Made by a program: the position numbers and the translations under genes. A stretch of DNA of 64,000 nucleotides from Dactylonectria macrodidyma (lineage: Eukaryota; Ascomycota; Sordariomycetes; Hypocreales; Nectriaceae). Position 1 is the first letter of the stretch. Every line of letters begins with the position of its first letter. Below are positions 1 to 12,700 of the stretch, piece by piece. The stretch covers positions 1 through 64,000 of the forward strand of contig JAGMUV010000049.1 in NCBI GenBank assembly GCA_020744425.1, written 5' to 3'. The notes below the pieces were generated by a model. It did not search any database. It had not been told where the DNA came from and was given only the letters and a program-made list of their open reading frames with translations.

Positions 1-1100
1 CTCCGCCAGTTACTCACCGTCCTTAAGCGTCTCCAGACTACTCTCGGGACAGTTTGTGTTGCTGTTGAAGCTGCACCCGCGACCGAGCACCAGGCCCGTA
101 TCCAATAGCGAATGTCCATTAGAGATAAAAGCTCACTGACTGGCTCGCCTAGGTGATGTCACATCCAACAGACTACAAGGTCATACATTTAATCAAACCG
201 GAAGGGAGGTCTTCCAGCTGTTCAGACACGCTGTTCAGACCGGCAATCCAGAAGTCCGGACTTCCAGTCAGAGGTTGGTGTCATCTATGTCTCCCAAAAA
301 GCAAGTTCTTTAACACAACGGCCCTGGAGGCCAAATTCATCTTATGTATAAAAAACCGACCCTTCTTTACTCACTAGATAGAAAAATCAAGAGCTTTTAT
401 CCCGATGATCCAGATCCATCAGAAATTGTAACAGGTGAACTTTCTTTTTGTCCTCGCCGTGTAGATTTCGGTTTCCCTCCAGCTCTCCTGCTAGATTAAT
501 TTTTCCCCTCGTTTTAACCTCCTCCTCGACGACTAACCGCAACTTTAACTTTGCTTTAACTCCTGCCCGCTATGCCGACATCGTCAGTCGTCCCCGTCTT
601 CTCTTGTCTTCTTCTTTTCCTCTGAACTTTGACTTACACCGACTCTCTTCTTCTCCTTGCACTTATTGACAACCCAACCCACGTCTCTCGATGCCTGGCA
701 AGGTAGACTCGTGAACAACCAGCCAGTATCTGTGAGAACGTCTGCGCCTATTACATCGACCGATGGACCGCCGCATGCTCGCAAGCCGCTGGCAAGCCAG
801 AGGAGCGCTGGCGGCGACATGTCTATTATGTTCTTCGTTCAACCCGGCTGTCCTTCGAGATTTGCCTCGTCAGACCAGCATCGCGTAAAGGGCCTGAATG
901 CAGAGACCATCGCGAGGGTCATCCTCCCGGCCCCTCCATGGCTTACGGCTCCTGATTACTCACCCTTGCGTACCGATCCTGCCGATCCGTCTCCCTCCAT
1001 CTTCTTCAGCCTTAACTTGTTTATATACAATCAACAGATTGTTCCTGAGGACTGGCTTGACTAGTAGTTTTTTATGGCTAGTCGTGTCCACCCATTTGCG
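1..1100. other. Left edge, no gene assigned
   Basis: Several open frames exist here, the longest + strand one at 657-1064, but none shows a domain, signal peptide or family motif that I recognise. Pyrimidine-rich stretches between 440 and 660 could belong to a promoter or 5' UTR for the accessory-gene fragment that follows. I see no terminal repeat or RNA gene. Confidence 0.4.
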
Positions 1101-1125
1101 CTAACCTAGGAGGTCGAGCGTCAAG

Positions 1126-2292
1126 ATGGCCTGGAGGAGTCTGTGGATAGCGGTCTCCTTACATACACCATCCCGGCTCTTATCGTGCGCGACCAAGGCT
1201 ATTAGCCGTATGTTGTATTCGTCCCGCCCGCTTTCCGTCGTTCTTCCGTTTTTCTCTGACCTCTCTGCCCGTAGGATATTGCCTCGGAGTCTATCTACGA
1301 CCGATCAGTTTCCTCTTTCATCCCCAATTATCAGTTTCACCGGCCCTGTCGTGGGCCCCGGCCCCGCCCTCCTGCACAAGGAATTTGTGCCCGCCCTGGA
1401 CGATGTCCAGCTCAAGTGCTGCGGCTTCGTCCAGCTGACCACATTTCTCGCCCCCGGAAATCCTAGCAAAACACCGTACAGAGGTTTCCATCCCTTCCAG
1501 GTCTTTGTCATCTTCCCGATCCGCGCGAATCCGTGGGCCTCGCTTTGCAAGAAGATAGCAGAGAGGCGAGACACACAGTTCCAGAGTAATGTTTTACTGA
1601 CCTGCACCGGCAAGGTGGCCGGCCTTCTTGGTCATCATCTCATGGTGCAGCCGCCGACCCTCGAGCAGGACTACGTCTTCATCGTCGTTCCTGACTCCTG
1701 GACCTTTCTCGACAAGGGAGTTTCCGGGCCTGCCTAACCAACACCGCCGCCGGGTGCTGCGACACTAGCGGTCCGTTCATCATCCTCTAACCATACTCCG
1801 TTCGAGGAGATCAAGGCCAAATTCACCGCGCGCAGACCTGCTGCCTCGCCAACTCCTCTTCCCGCTGCAACCCCGGCTTCAGCTTCGACCCCGGGCGAAT
1901 CGATGCCATCTGTCATCTCTACATTATTAACGCAGTACTACTACCTCTCTACCTCACTGATGCTGAAGCGACCAGCTTCAGGCGCTGATTACACACCGCC
2001 TGCAAAGAGACCGCGCCAGTCGCCAACGTCCCCGATCACTATCCCTTCATCGGGGACACATCCTTCTGCCGGCAGCTCAAGCTCACAGGAAACTGTTGAC
2101 GAGCCCGAACCAAGCTGTGCCGGGAATCAGGCCCCTACTGCGTCCTTCATCAGACCCCTGGCGCCAGCGAATCATCTGCCTGCACCTACTCTTGACACGA
2201 TCACGGCTGCTGTATCGGAATCCTCCAACCGTCCGAGCCAGAACCGCCATCCTCCGAAGAACAAATATTTGGAAGAAGTATCTAAAGTTTGA
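1126..2292 (+). pseudogene. Helitron-associated OB-fold-like accessory protein, fragment
   Basis: The open frame 1126-1737 contains a block around LKCCGFVQ (near 1410-1435), followed about 90 residues later by a beta-rich segment ending in a YVFIVVPDSW-like strand. The same order (KCCGFVQ, then a GVLNATLLED-like strand, then DILVVLVDEFGF) is in the minus-strand gene 58309-56752 beside Helitron copy 2, so I take the two as homologous. A Ser/Pro-rich, basic C-terminal tail could be supplied by the frame 1903-2292, joined by an intron near 1737-1900. An exon-like stretch at about 1111-1197 is open in another frame and ends in a stop. I could not build one clean reading frame, so it may be a decayed copy. 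Likely role, by inference: single-strand DNA binding in Helitron transposition. Confidence 0.5.
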
Positions 2293-2299
2293 TTGAAAG

Positions 2300-3786
2300 G
2301 CTATTTGGGAAGTCATTGTCACCACAAAGAGTGCACATGAATAGGAAATCGTTCTCCCCTGCTGGGTATTCCACATTCAAGTCGTACAATTAAGCTCTGG
2401 CGCCTATGTGTAGCCTAACCCCTCGCTCGTTAACCTTAAATCCCCCCCCATTTACCCGTCCTTAGCGGCTGCACACATTTTCTTACGCACCTTCCAGTCC
2501 GCCTTTTAATGCTCTTTCCCACAGTGCCCTACAGCTTTGCATCCTATATATCGCTTAATCCCCTCTGTTTTTTCCACAAACCTGACAGGCCATACCGGTA
2601 GTCTCCATGCACCCACCTGCTCGTCCAGGATGGCCTCCAGCGGGACATTCTAGGGTAGGATCTCAAGCTACATCACGTGCTGATTGACGAAGCACGCGCC
2701 TCCCAGCACGACGCTACTGCGAACCATTTCACAACACCCAAGGTTCGAACTTGGAATCCTTCATCGCCTCTGTTCATTTACAGGCGACGAAGGAAACCGA
2801 AATAAGCCATAGCCAGCTTCGTTCCTCAAGGCTCCTTTGCGCAAACCGCGACCGGTTTGCCTCTCCTGTTAAGATAGATGGTGAACAGATCTGCTTTTTC
2901 CATGAGTACAAAGGATTGGCCAAAACGTCAGCACATGTCGCCGATCGCAGTAAAGCATCTTGAGGTAAGAACCTTGATGCCTGTCAAGTGGATACTTGCA
3001 CAGCGGAACTGATCAATCAACGTAGCTGTTGAACAGAATTGCTTCTTCTATGATTACAAAGGATTGACTAAGAAATTAATGCATGAAAAAAAGAAGAAAA
3101 AAAGAAAGTATGAGAGCTGAGCAATATTTGATAGGTAGATGAAATAATGTGGTGTGTATTATATCAATCACATAAGTGTCCATCGATGTTACCATTACAA
3201 CGAAAGAGGGTGAAGGGATATTTTGATCTATTGGTATATCAATACTGCAGCGACCATATGAATAAGAGGGTGGGGGAGTATGATGCTCTACTGGTATACC
3301 GGAGTGATGATGCTCCGACTAGATAATGGGATGAATAATCAAGCCCGAAGTTAATCATCACGAAAGTAAGAGGGTGGAGGAATATGATGCTTTATTGGTA
3401 TACCGGCGTGATGATGCTCCGAGTAGATGACGGGATGAATAACTAAGTCCGATATTGGGATGAAATTGGAAGAGTAAAGAAGACCATGGTGGGATAGACC
3501 TATCATTTATTGGTAGGTGGGTCAAGACAATGACGATAGTCGATATTATCATATAGTTTGATAGGTATAATAGAAATAAAGATGACGTGGGACTATCGGG
3601 GTAGAATCGGATCAAGAGCAGAGTAGGACAGGTTGGCGTGGGAGAATCGAACTCTGCCCCAGAATGTACCGATCACAAAACAGCATTGTGAATGGCATCA
3701 ACCTTTATTGTTCATATTTATAACGCTATTTGGCTTAATACACATGATTACGCACCCTAAGAATACACGACATACACTGTCTTGTA
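2300..3786. other. Intergenic stretch before Helitron copy 1
   Basis: No convincing gene. The stretch becomes AT-rich after 3060. It holds an imperfect direct repeat (listed separately) and probably the promoter and 5' UTR of the Helitron gene starting at 3787. A tRNA-like T-arm at about 2735-2755 was examined and rejected. Confidence 0.5.
3206..3460 (+). repeat. Imperfect direct repeat, about 104-bp period
   Basis: A unit beginning GAGGGTGGGGGAGTATGATG starts at 3266 and recurs with scattered changes at 3370, each followed by GGTATACCGG and GATGATGCTCCGA. A shorter, more diverged copy begins at 3206. It is non-coding and close upstream of Helitron copy 1. It may be part of that element's 5' region, which I infer only from position. 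Confidence 0.6.
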
Positions 3787-6700
3787 ATGGATTCGTCATT
3801 ATCTGCTCTACTTGAAAGGTTGCGTGGTCGAACGCCTGGCAGCACACTCAGCAGCCTCGGGCTGAAGACGTACAATGATATCTTTAGTGCGGCAAACTCG
3901 AATACAAACGCAACACCAAGAGAATCACATTCTACTGTCCAACCAAGCATATCCGATCGTGTTCCGGATGTCCGTCCTGTGGGCCTGGCATTAAGGAGGT
4001 CACACTCTACTGTCCAACCGAGTACACTTGGTTATATTCCAGAAACCGTACCTATAGACCCGGCACTAGGGGCATCACAATCAACTGGCCAATCAAGCAA
4101 ACCAGTACCAGCGCAACCGCTCATAGCACCAAACCCCACACAAGCTGCAGAGATAACCAACGCGAGCCAATATCACCCGCACAATGCACTGGGCATGCAG
4201 CAATGTATGAGCATTCTAAGCTTTTCAGATGTGGATCAACATGGCCAACAAGAACTTGGCGCCAAGCGTAAGGCTGACCAACGCGGACAAGAACAAAACA
4301 AAAGGCAAAATCGAAGACGAGTTGAGAATAGCAACCTTGAAGAGCAAACCCAGGCATTCAAGAGAGCTATTAAGCATCTGGAAGATGAATTTACAGAGAA
4401 GGAGAGAATATCCTACACAAAGGATTGGCGTAAGCCGGTCCCCCGTGAGAGGAATATATCCACAGTCATGGACTTTTATCAAGCATTTCACAACATGGAC
4501 ACCCTACCCATACGCACATGCATGATATGCTATCGGAAAATCAGCACGATGGAGATAAAAGAGCTTAGCTGGGAAGAGTGGATAAATAGCGCAGCGATGA
4601 ATAGTTGCCGCACGTATTCATGTCCCGATTGCTTCCCTGTTGGCAAGGCTATACGGAGCTGCGAAAACTGTGCAATGAAGATCCGAGAATGCAATATGGC
4701 GCGGGGTGGGAACTTGCATCAAGCACTTGGTTGCGAGCACATGTACCCGGATGCTCTCAGAGACCTGACATTGGTTGAGGAGAAGCTGATCGCACTCAAC
4801 ACCCATTTCGGCTTCGTTGCAAGAATCAAAGTGACAAAAAGCACCAAACAGAGTACGGCATATGCACGCCATGTAAAGGGTCACATAACTGTGTTTCCAA
4901 ACAGTGTTCAAGACTTGGTTACCACAGTACTACCACATCCGCTTCTACAATCTTTGGAGGACATCCATATATCCTGGCATGGGCCGCAGAGACCAGCCCC
5001 CAGCGATCTATCCAAGTTGCTCTCAGTCCGGAGAGCAGCTGTGGAACGGGCGTTGCTTTGGCTAAAAGAATTTAACCCCCACTATCGGCACATCCAAATC
5101 GACAAAGCCGAGTTGGATAGTTGGGGAGAGCCGGCGCATGGGGTTCCGAGCCAGATCTATGACAGGATAGAGAGAGATGAACCATCGGCATGGGAAGAAA
5201 CGCGAACAGCGCACATCGTGCCCCCAGCAGAACGTGGAATGGATGACGCTGGGCCCCAGTCACTCGAACAGATTGTGGACGGGCTGGGCAGAGCGTATGA
5301 TGAGAATGATGTAAGTTACGACGAGGATCAGCAGCTCTATGACGAGCGCAGTAGGGAGGAGCTCGAGTATGAGGGCATGGGAAGCTTTCTTGATGAGATG
5401 CTTGCATCTGGTATGTTTCCACTGGATACAGCACCGCGAGCAACCGATGCCGATAAACTGCAATTTGCTATTGATACCATCAGAGGTGGACACACAAATG
5501 CGCAAACACAGCCGCCCAACCAGCCGACAGGGAGCGTGCAGGATTCGCACCTTCAGCCATACATTCACATTTCAAGAGGCAATGAGTTTGCAGATAGCAA
5601 TGATCTCTGGCATCTTGCAAAAGCATTTCCAACACTATTCCCGTTCGGTTTCGGTGGGCCACGGTGCAAGGAAGAGATGGAATCGGACCTGTGGAAGAAC
5701 AGTGTCCAGCTCACAGGGCGTATCCGTGATAGAGACAGTATTGGAGAGGGTGGAGAGGATGCGATTTCGCCAACACGTAATCTCCGACTTCACGCATGGA
5801 TGAAGAAAGTGCTGCAAAGACATGGTGGTCGCTTTGCCAATCATCCGGCGTTTTCATTCCTAGTATTCAACATAGAAGTTCGGTCTAGGAATAGAGGAGT
5901 AAGTATGGTGAGCGTGCGACGGACCGATTTTCCTGAGGTTGAGAGGATCATTCAGTCGTTAACACCAGAGAGGCTGTGGGAAGTGCAAAAGGAGTTAGAG
6001 GCTGGCGGGAGCACCCGAGATGAAGGTATCAAAAAGCTCCTGCGATACATCTCATACTTTGGCTACAAACAGGCCATGTCGCAGGAGTCGCGGCTAGAGA
6101 TGCGCAGAAAGATTAAAGCGCTCATCATCAGATACGGTATACCGGCGATTTGGTTTACGCTGAACGAGATCTCAGTCGCGCTCCGCGCTCTGGACCATGA
6201 GAACAGTCAAGTATCATTTTTCATATTCATTATCCGAGTTATTTGAAGTTAAATTATATGTCCATATTATTCAGTTCCAATTTTAGTCCTAGCGACGGCG
6301 TTGCTTTCGATGGCGACGTTCCGGAACAGCAGGTACATTTGGCGCATCATCGTCAATAACTTCAAAATCTTGAGTTCGAACAGATGATGAGGATTGGTTG
6401 ATTTGCGTTGACGGAGGCGTGTCAGTTCTTTCCTCCTCATCGAAATCCATTTCTGTGTGCGTGCTTTGTACCGAGTCTTGGCTTGAAGTTAATGAACGCG
6501 GCTTTTTGGATGGACTTGATTGGGCCCGACCACCCCAACGATCCTGCCTCTTTTTAGCATTTGATGGTGTAGCAGGTGTGTTGTGGGACGGAGGTTTCGG
6601 AAGGTATGTTAAATCCAAGATCCGGACAGCAAGTTGGTTCGTCGAAGTGCGGCCTACTACTTTAGCTGTGACACTAACAAAGGAACCGGTATTTGGAACA

Positions 6701-9700
6701 ATCATATTTTCCCACCGCCTTCCGCCTCCAAAATAGCATGTAATGGAAAATTCGATCGCTTCTGCCTTGGTAGCATCGTAGATGGAGCTGGTGAGTTCAA
6801 AGTTACGAAGCGTATATTGTTCTCCCGGTGCCACGTTTCGGTCACCAACAAATCCAAGCATCATAATAATAGGGCACCATTGCTCTGGGAGATGTTCTCG
6901 ATAGTTTCTGAAATCCGAAACATTGCCCGGGTGCCTTTTGGTAGATTAATAACCCGTCATGCGCCGGTTAGCATTAACTGTATACCTTTCGATACTCAAA
7001 GCATAAACAGTAATTTCAAGGTTTCCTTCCGGGTTCAGGGTTGTAATAAACCGGCCATCGACATAGAAAAACGCATTAGGCGTATATAAAGAGCGTTCTG
7101 TTTGTTTGAGGTAGGTTCGGATACAGGTATGAATAGGTTCCACAACCACATTTAGATCATAGAACTCATCTTCTGGAAAGATGTTGATGTTCGAGTGGAT
7201 CTCCACACAATTGGGAGCATTGGGCCGGGAACTATCTGGTAAAACATCATCAATAAAATCCCGGATATGGATCGTGTTCGCAAGTTTTGGCATTGGGGAA
7301 GCCATCTTAGTTTCCGAGATTAATGACATTGAATACTGATGCTTAAAAAGAGTAAGAATCGAGGCGAGGGAGTGAAAGGTTATATAGTCATAGTATAGAG
7401 TAAACAGCTGATTATCCATGATCTAATAATGACGTATGTTAACCATGATGGTTTATATTATCACGCTAATGCCCTTGGATATTCGTACTAAAAGAAAGTA
7501 TAAAGATTCATCATCTGATCTCTAAATCAAGTTAGCCTTACTGAGGCAAAAGTAGTTCATGGAATACGACATTGGTCGTTTTCTTTTCCTCATTATCTCT
7601 GGCTAACAGGATTCGGAGGTCTGAGCGTTGCCGGACTCGTGATAGGCTGGTATACAGCTGACCATGTGCAAAAACCGGGTTTCGGAGATCCAGAACAACC
7701 CTATCTAAGGTGAGACCTTGGCAGCTATTAAATGTTGTAGCATATGCTAGCCGCAGAGGAAATTGTCTCCGTTGGACTGTCCAATTTGTCATTCGTGGTT
7801 GGAAATCAAAGCTGATACGTGGAAGGTAGAATTCAACATCCTCGCGTCTTATCGTGGCAGAACGCAATACCTGAATATAAATAAGACGACGACCAAGGTG
7901 CAGAATCCGGACTCGAGCATTCTTCACCAATCCTTTGTCAATGAATAGATTTCGCATAAGAGCACAGACTGCTCCTTCTTTGAGGTGTAATTCATGAGGA
8001 GGGACGCCCGGTTCGTCTAGCATAGATAGGTAGTCGGATATGATTGCTGAAGGTAGTCTTTGGTCGTGGTTATCCATTTCTTTAATGCAGTTACTGCTAA
8101 GGAATGTATCTAATGAAATCAGAATATCAGTATAATAGGTCAGCGTGAGAAGAGTAAATGAGTAGCAACCTTCATTCCCGGGTAACTGCTTTAGCATTAG
8201 GTCATTAAATTCGTCCACTTGCATATTAAATGGACTGAGGAATGACCGGAGGACAGATTGTGATGGGTTCATTGTGGTTTCATCTGGAAACAGAAAGTCC
8301 ACAGCTTCCTGGAGCGAATCGACTTCACCTAAATGGTCGAGGGCTACCTCGGTATTGTGTGGCGGTATGCCGTCACCTACTTTATCCAGCCAGTCTGAGT
8401 AAAGAGGATCAGATGCAGTCCTTATCGGCGTGGTGAGGCGTAGGATTTGGAAGTGTGGCCAGAGCGAAGACGAACGGATCGAGCTGTCAAACACAGCTGC
8501 AGGTGCTGTTGTAGCTGGTGTGACGGGAGCTACTTGGCGGAAGTCGCCTATGCCAATAAAGGTCTTATTACCAAAGGGGTGTTTATCGTTGGTAATATTG
8601 CGTAGTAGTTCGTCAGCGCATTCAACAGCAGCCTTATTAGCCATAGGTAATTCTTCCCACAATATGAAGCTTGCGTGATATAGTAATTCGGCCCGGGGCG
8701 AAGTTAATCGTATGGATGAAATTAGTTCTGTTGAGTTTTCACGCACAGGGATACCAAACATGGAATGAGCTGTACGGCCTCGATCGTAGAGTGTGACGCT
8801 AAGGGCCGTTGAGCCTGTGATACAAACCAGTTGGCCTTCACCGCGAATCCTGTCACATAAGGCCTGTACCAGAAATGTTTTGCCCCTTCCAGCCTTTCCA
8901 TCAATAAAGAAGCACCCGCCTTCAGGAATAGCAGAGTATATTGTATCAAACACATGACGTTGGTCGGCATTGAATGCATCATATGATCGATGGCTACGGG
9001 CTAACAGTTCCTCTCGCTGCGATGCGAAAGCGTCTAACTCTATGTTGAGTTCGCGCTCAATAATGGCAGGTTCTGGTAGCCCATACTGTTTCAAAGTCGC
9101 GCCATTACCTCGCAGGATTCGTGATATTGACTGCAAAGTGCGTGATTGAGCTTCTTGCTGCTCATAATGAAGATCGAAGTCGGCAGACATTGCAGAATGA
9201 AATTGATCCCATAGTTGGATTGCTGGCGAGGGAAAATCCAATAATAGGTAAGCAAATAAAAAGCGTAACTGGGAGGGCCGACTATACGATGCTATAGCTT
9301 CTTCCATAGCATATGTAGCTTCGCATATATCTTGGAAAAGTCCCAAGGCTATCGCAGCTTCCTGGTATGTCTGATATTGTATGCCCTGAACTAATCTTAG
9401 TTCGGCGAATGTAAAGGCTGGTCGGTGTTGAAGTAATAAACGAAGGTAAAATAGTTCTCCTACTCTTGGGTGCACTGTATGTATGCGTGTTACAGAGTTG
9501 CCCTTCTGTCGTTGAGTCAGTACACGTTGCTTCATACAGTCCCTAGTTTGAGTGTGCGAAATAAACCATTGATTTTGTTTTAATAGATGATTCATTGGTA
9601 AGATGACATAGTAATACTTGCTGTAGAATTCCGGATAAGTAAGGTTAATAAAAGGGTCTTGCGATGGTCTTTGGAAATACCATAGAAGGTCGGACATAAA

Positions 9701-12700
9701 TGATTGGTTTGATGATTGTATCAATTGGCCGGCTTGTTCGTTTTCCAGATGTATTGGTAGTCCTTGTACAGTCGGTTCTTTGCAGGTAATATTATAAGAC
9801 AATATTCGCCAGGCGGCCTCAGACGATGAGAGATATCTGGCTGCAATATAATCTTCGTACTCATCCGGGATGTCAGGAGCGGATTCATCTTGGAATCGGA
9901 AGCCAGTTCGATCTTGCCCCTTGAACAGATATTTAAAGAGATACATAAAGACATGAGCGGAGAGACAAACATCAATATGTATGTGAGAGTCCATATAGAG
10001 CAATAGAGAAGGCATATATGGTACGACCCATGCATCTTCCGGTTCTCGACGTCGAAAATGCACCCGACCTTGCGAATCCATTGTTGTGCGATCTGATGTC
10101 GGCTGAGGAAAGCCAAATCTACAGTATCCGTTTTTATTGCAATAAGCATTTTTTCTAGAGAGATGGCTTCGACTGTGTATATTAGACCGGAGAACTGCAG
10201 CACGGAGCGCGGCATCGGCGGGTAATCGTGGTAGTTCAGCGGAGATTATCATATCCAGAGCTTCTAAGGTAGGCTCTGGCGATACCTAGTACAGAATTAA
10301 TCAGTTCTAAGGACTTTGCTGAGATAGAAAACATTACGAACCTTGACCAGCATATGACAATGCGGTAAACCCCGTTTTTGGAATTCAACCACGCTAATAA
10401 AATATAAAATAGTTCCAAAATGATCCTTAATAAAGTTTTTCAGATATTTCATTCTTAGATTGAATGCACGGCAGACAATCACCGGTATGTCCGTAAAGAC
10501 CTGACCAGGTTTCATATAGGAAGTAATTTCAGGCCAATTAGGATTCGTTGTCATTGTGATAAAGTAACTTGGCTTGCCGAATGTTCGAGCAAGAGCTAAA
10601 GCATCAGCCACTTGTTCAGAGGCCCATGCTCGGGACCCTGTAAAGGTAGACGGTAACCTATTTCGCATCCACTCTGCCCTTAGGTGATCGGTTACATGGT
10701 CTAGGCCTGATGTTTGAAGCGTTCGCCCGTATCTCAAGTAATCCAGTCTCGCATCCTCAATCCTGGAAAACATATCGACCAAATATTCACAGGTAAGGCG
10801 GCCAAAATAACAAAAACGCGGCTCACCAAGAAGTAGACTGCGGTACCATTGCTGCTGCGTTAGCTGGTGTCGGTCATCGGTCTCATTGGAGTTAGAGTTA
10901 GATGACTCCGATATTCCCCAACCGGGACTACCATGTGGGAAGAATAACGGATACTGGAGAGGTTCATAATGCCGAGAAAGGATATGCATAAAGTGGCATT
11001 GTCCACTGCGAGTAAAATAAAGAACTTTCCGGGGGTTGACCCTGCTCAGATTTTGCATATTAACAATCGCAGCTACTTCTCCATCAGCTGGAAAGTCTCT
11101 CAATTCTACCGCAATTGGTATAGTCTCAGGGTCGACAGTGGACATGGCACGGCGAACAGTGTGTACATATGGATTAACTCTTTCCAGCAAATTGCGAACC
11201 TTCTCCACGGCAATCAAAGGGACCCGCTTAGTCGTTGCAGTGCGTGATCGAGCTGATTCATCGTATAAAAACCATCGCATGCTATGATCGCCTGTCGAAA
11301 GATTGGGTAGCCGGTGGTATACTCGGCCGGAAACGACTACATCAGCCGGTGCTGGAGGATGAATGAATCGCTCAGATGAACCTATAAGAGAGAATGCAAA
11401 GAGGCTATTAAGACGTCGACTCAGCGTCGACAGCGGCAAATCTGTGTCGTCTAGCCATTGCTGAAAATATCGTGGATATGGCGGAAGTCTCGGAACCCTT
11501 CTTTTCCCATTTGTGCAACACCATCCAGACCTTTCTGTCGAAAGAAGCGGTATTGAGCAAAAGGAACAACGCCGATTCCAGCTTTGACTAAATGGTCGGA
11601 CTTTGAGGCAGGCTACGCGCGACCACCACATCCTAGTAGCTCGTGCTCTTCGATTAGCCTTGGGTCTTCTAGCCGCTACATTAGGAGCGGGTGAGGGAGA
11701 AGCAGTAGAGGATCCGGTCTCAGTTGGGACCGAGGTAACCATCGGTCGGCTGTTTCGATCGGCTCTGTTCATAGGTCGATCGGCTATGTTTATATCAACA
11801 GATGTCGCTGCCTGACCAGCACGGCGCAAGGCGATGTTGTGACGACATTCATCACAGATAATGTATAGATCCGAGTACCAGGGTCTTCGACAGTTTGAAC
11901 AGACAGAACTACCACTGGTACGTGCTGCTGATACACGACATAACCCTGAATCGCGCTGCCGTTTTTTCGCCCTGGCAGTATTCTCGCGGCAGATATCGCA
12001 AGTACGGAAGAGTGTTGAGTCCCAGGGTCTAAGGCAACTGGTACAGCGATGTATCTCATCACCCTGGCGAGCGCGTTTCCTTCGTTCCCTGCGAACTGCA
12101 TCCGCCTTTCGACATCGTAGGCATGTGCGATATGTTCCAGATAGTCCTGAAGTCCAAGGCTCTCCACATTTGCTACAGGCATGAGAGGCGGTTGGCATTT
12201 TGTTCTCTGCAAATATTTATCACAAAGTCATGGAGGGAGAAGAGTTGGAGAGGGAAAAGAGTTGGAGAGGGAAAAGAGTTGGAGAGGGAGAAGAGTTGGA
12301 GAGGGAGAAGAGTTGGATGGGGGGGAAGGCCACTCGTTTTCACCCAGCTTATAGTTCGACTTTGCTTCATCAAGATTAGATTACATTAGTGAACTATATA
12401 ATCGACTTTCCTTTATTTGTATTAGAACACGTAGGGTAATGTCACTACTGAGATATTATATGTTCGTATGAACATAATTATTAGTCATATAGAACATGCT
12501 TGCTCACTGATTATTGGTCGTGTAGAATACGCTTGCTCGCCGATGACGCAACGCACAAGCTACGAACGGAACGGAAGCATCGAGTTCTAATCTCTGGCCA
12601 CACACAGACGGCGGATAAGGAGCATGTGATAGAGCACCTGATGATGGGCTTCCCGTTATCTGCTTTATAGGTTTCTGACCCTAATGACATTACGAACCCG

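Larger units (their letters stand above)
6211..12670 (-). mobile_element. Helitron B, nested in copy 1 (outer limits)
   Basis: The minus-strand block between the two halves of Helitron copy 1 carries its own Rep-helicase (12198-7538) and accessory gene (7305-6289). The coordinates are outer limits: they are the splice boundaries of the interrupted host intron, and the true ends lie within them. I could not find an unambiguous 5' TC and 3' CTRR terminus. The accessory stop codon is only about 80 bp from the left limit. The block is more AT-rich than copy 1, and its zinc fingers and Rep sequence belong to a different Helitron lineage. Confidence 0.8.

Noticed and set aside
2730..2760. tRNA-like T-arm (CCAAGGTTCGAACTTGG)
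   Set aside because: The stem gives a loop of the wrong length, there is no A box upstream and no matching acceptor stem, so it is not a tRNA gene.
6240..6300. Helitron B 3' terminus (hairpin plus CTRR)
   Set aside because: CTAG and CTAA words occur, but none has both an upstream stem-loop and the expected following T; I give only outer limits.
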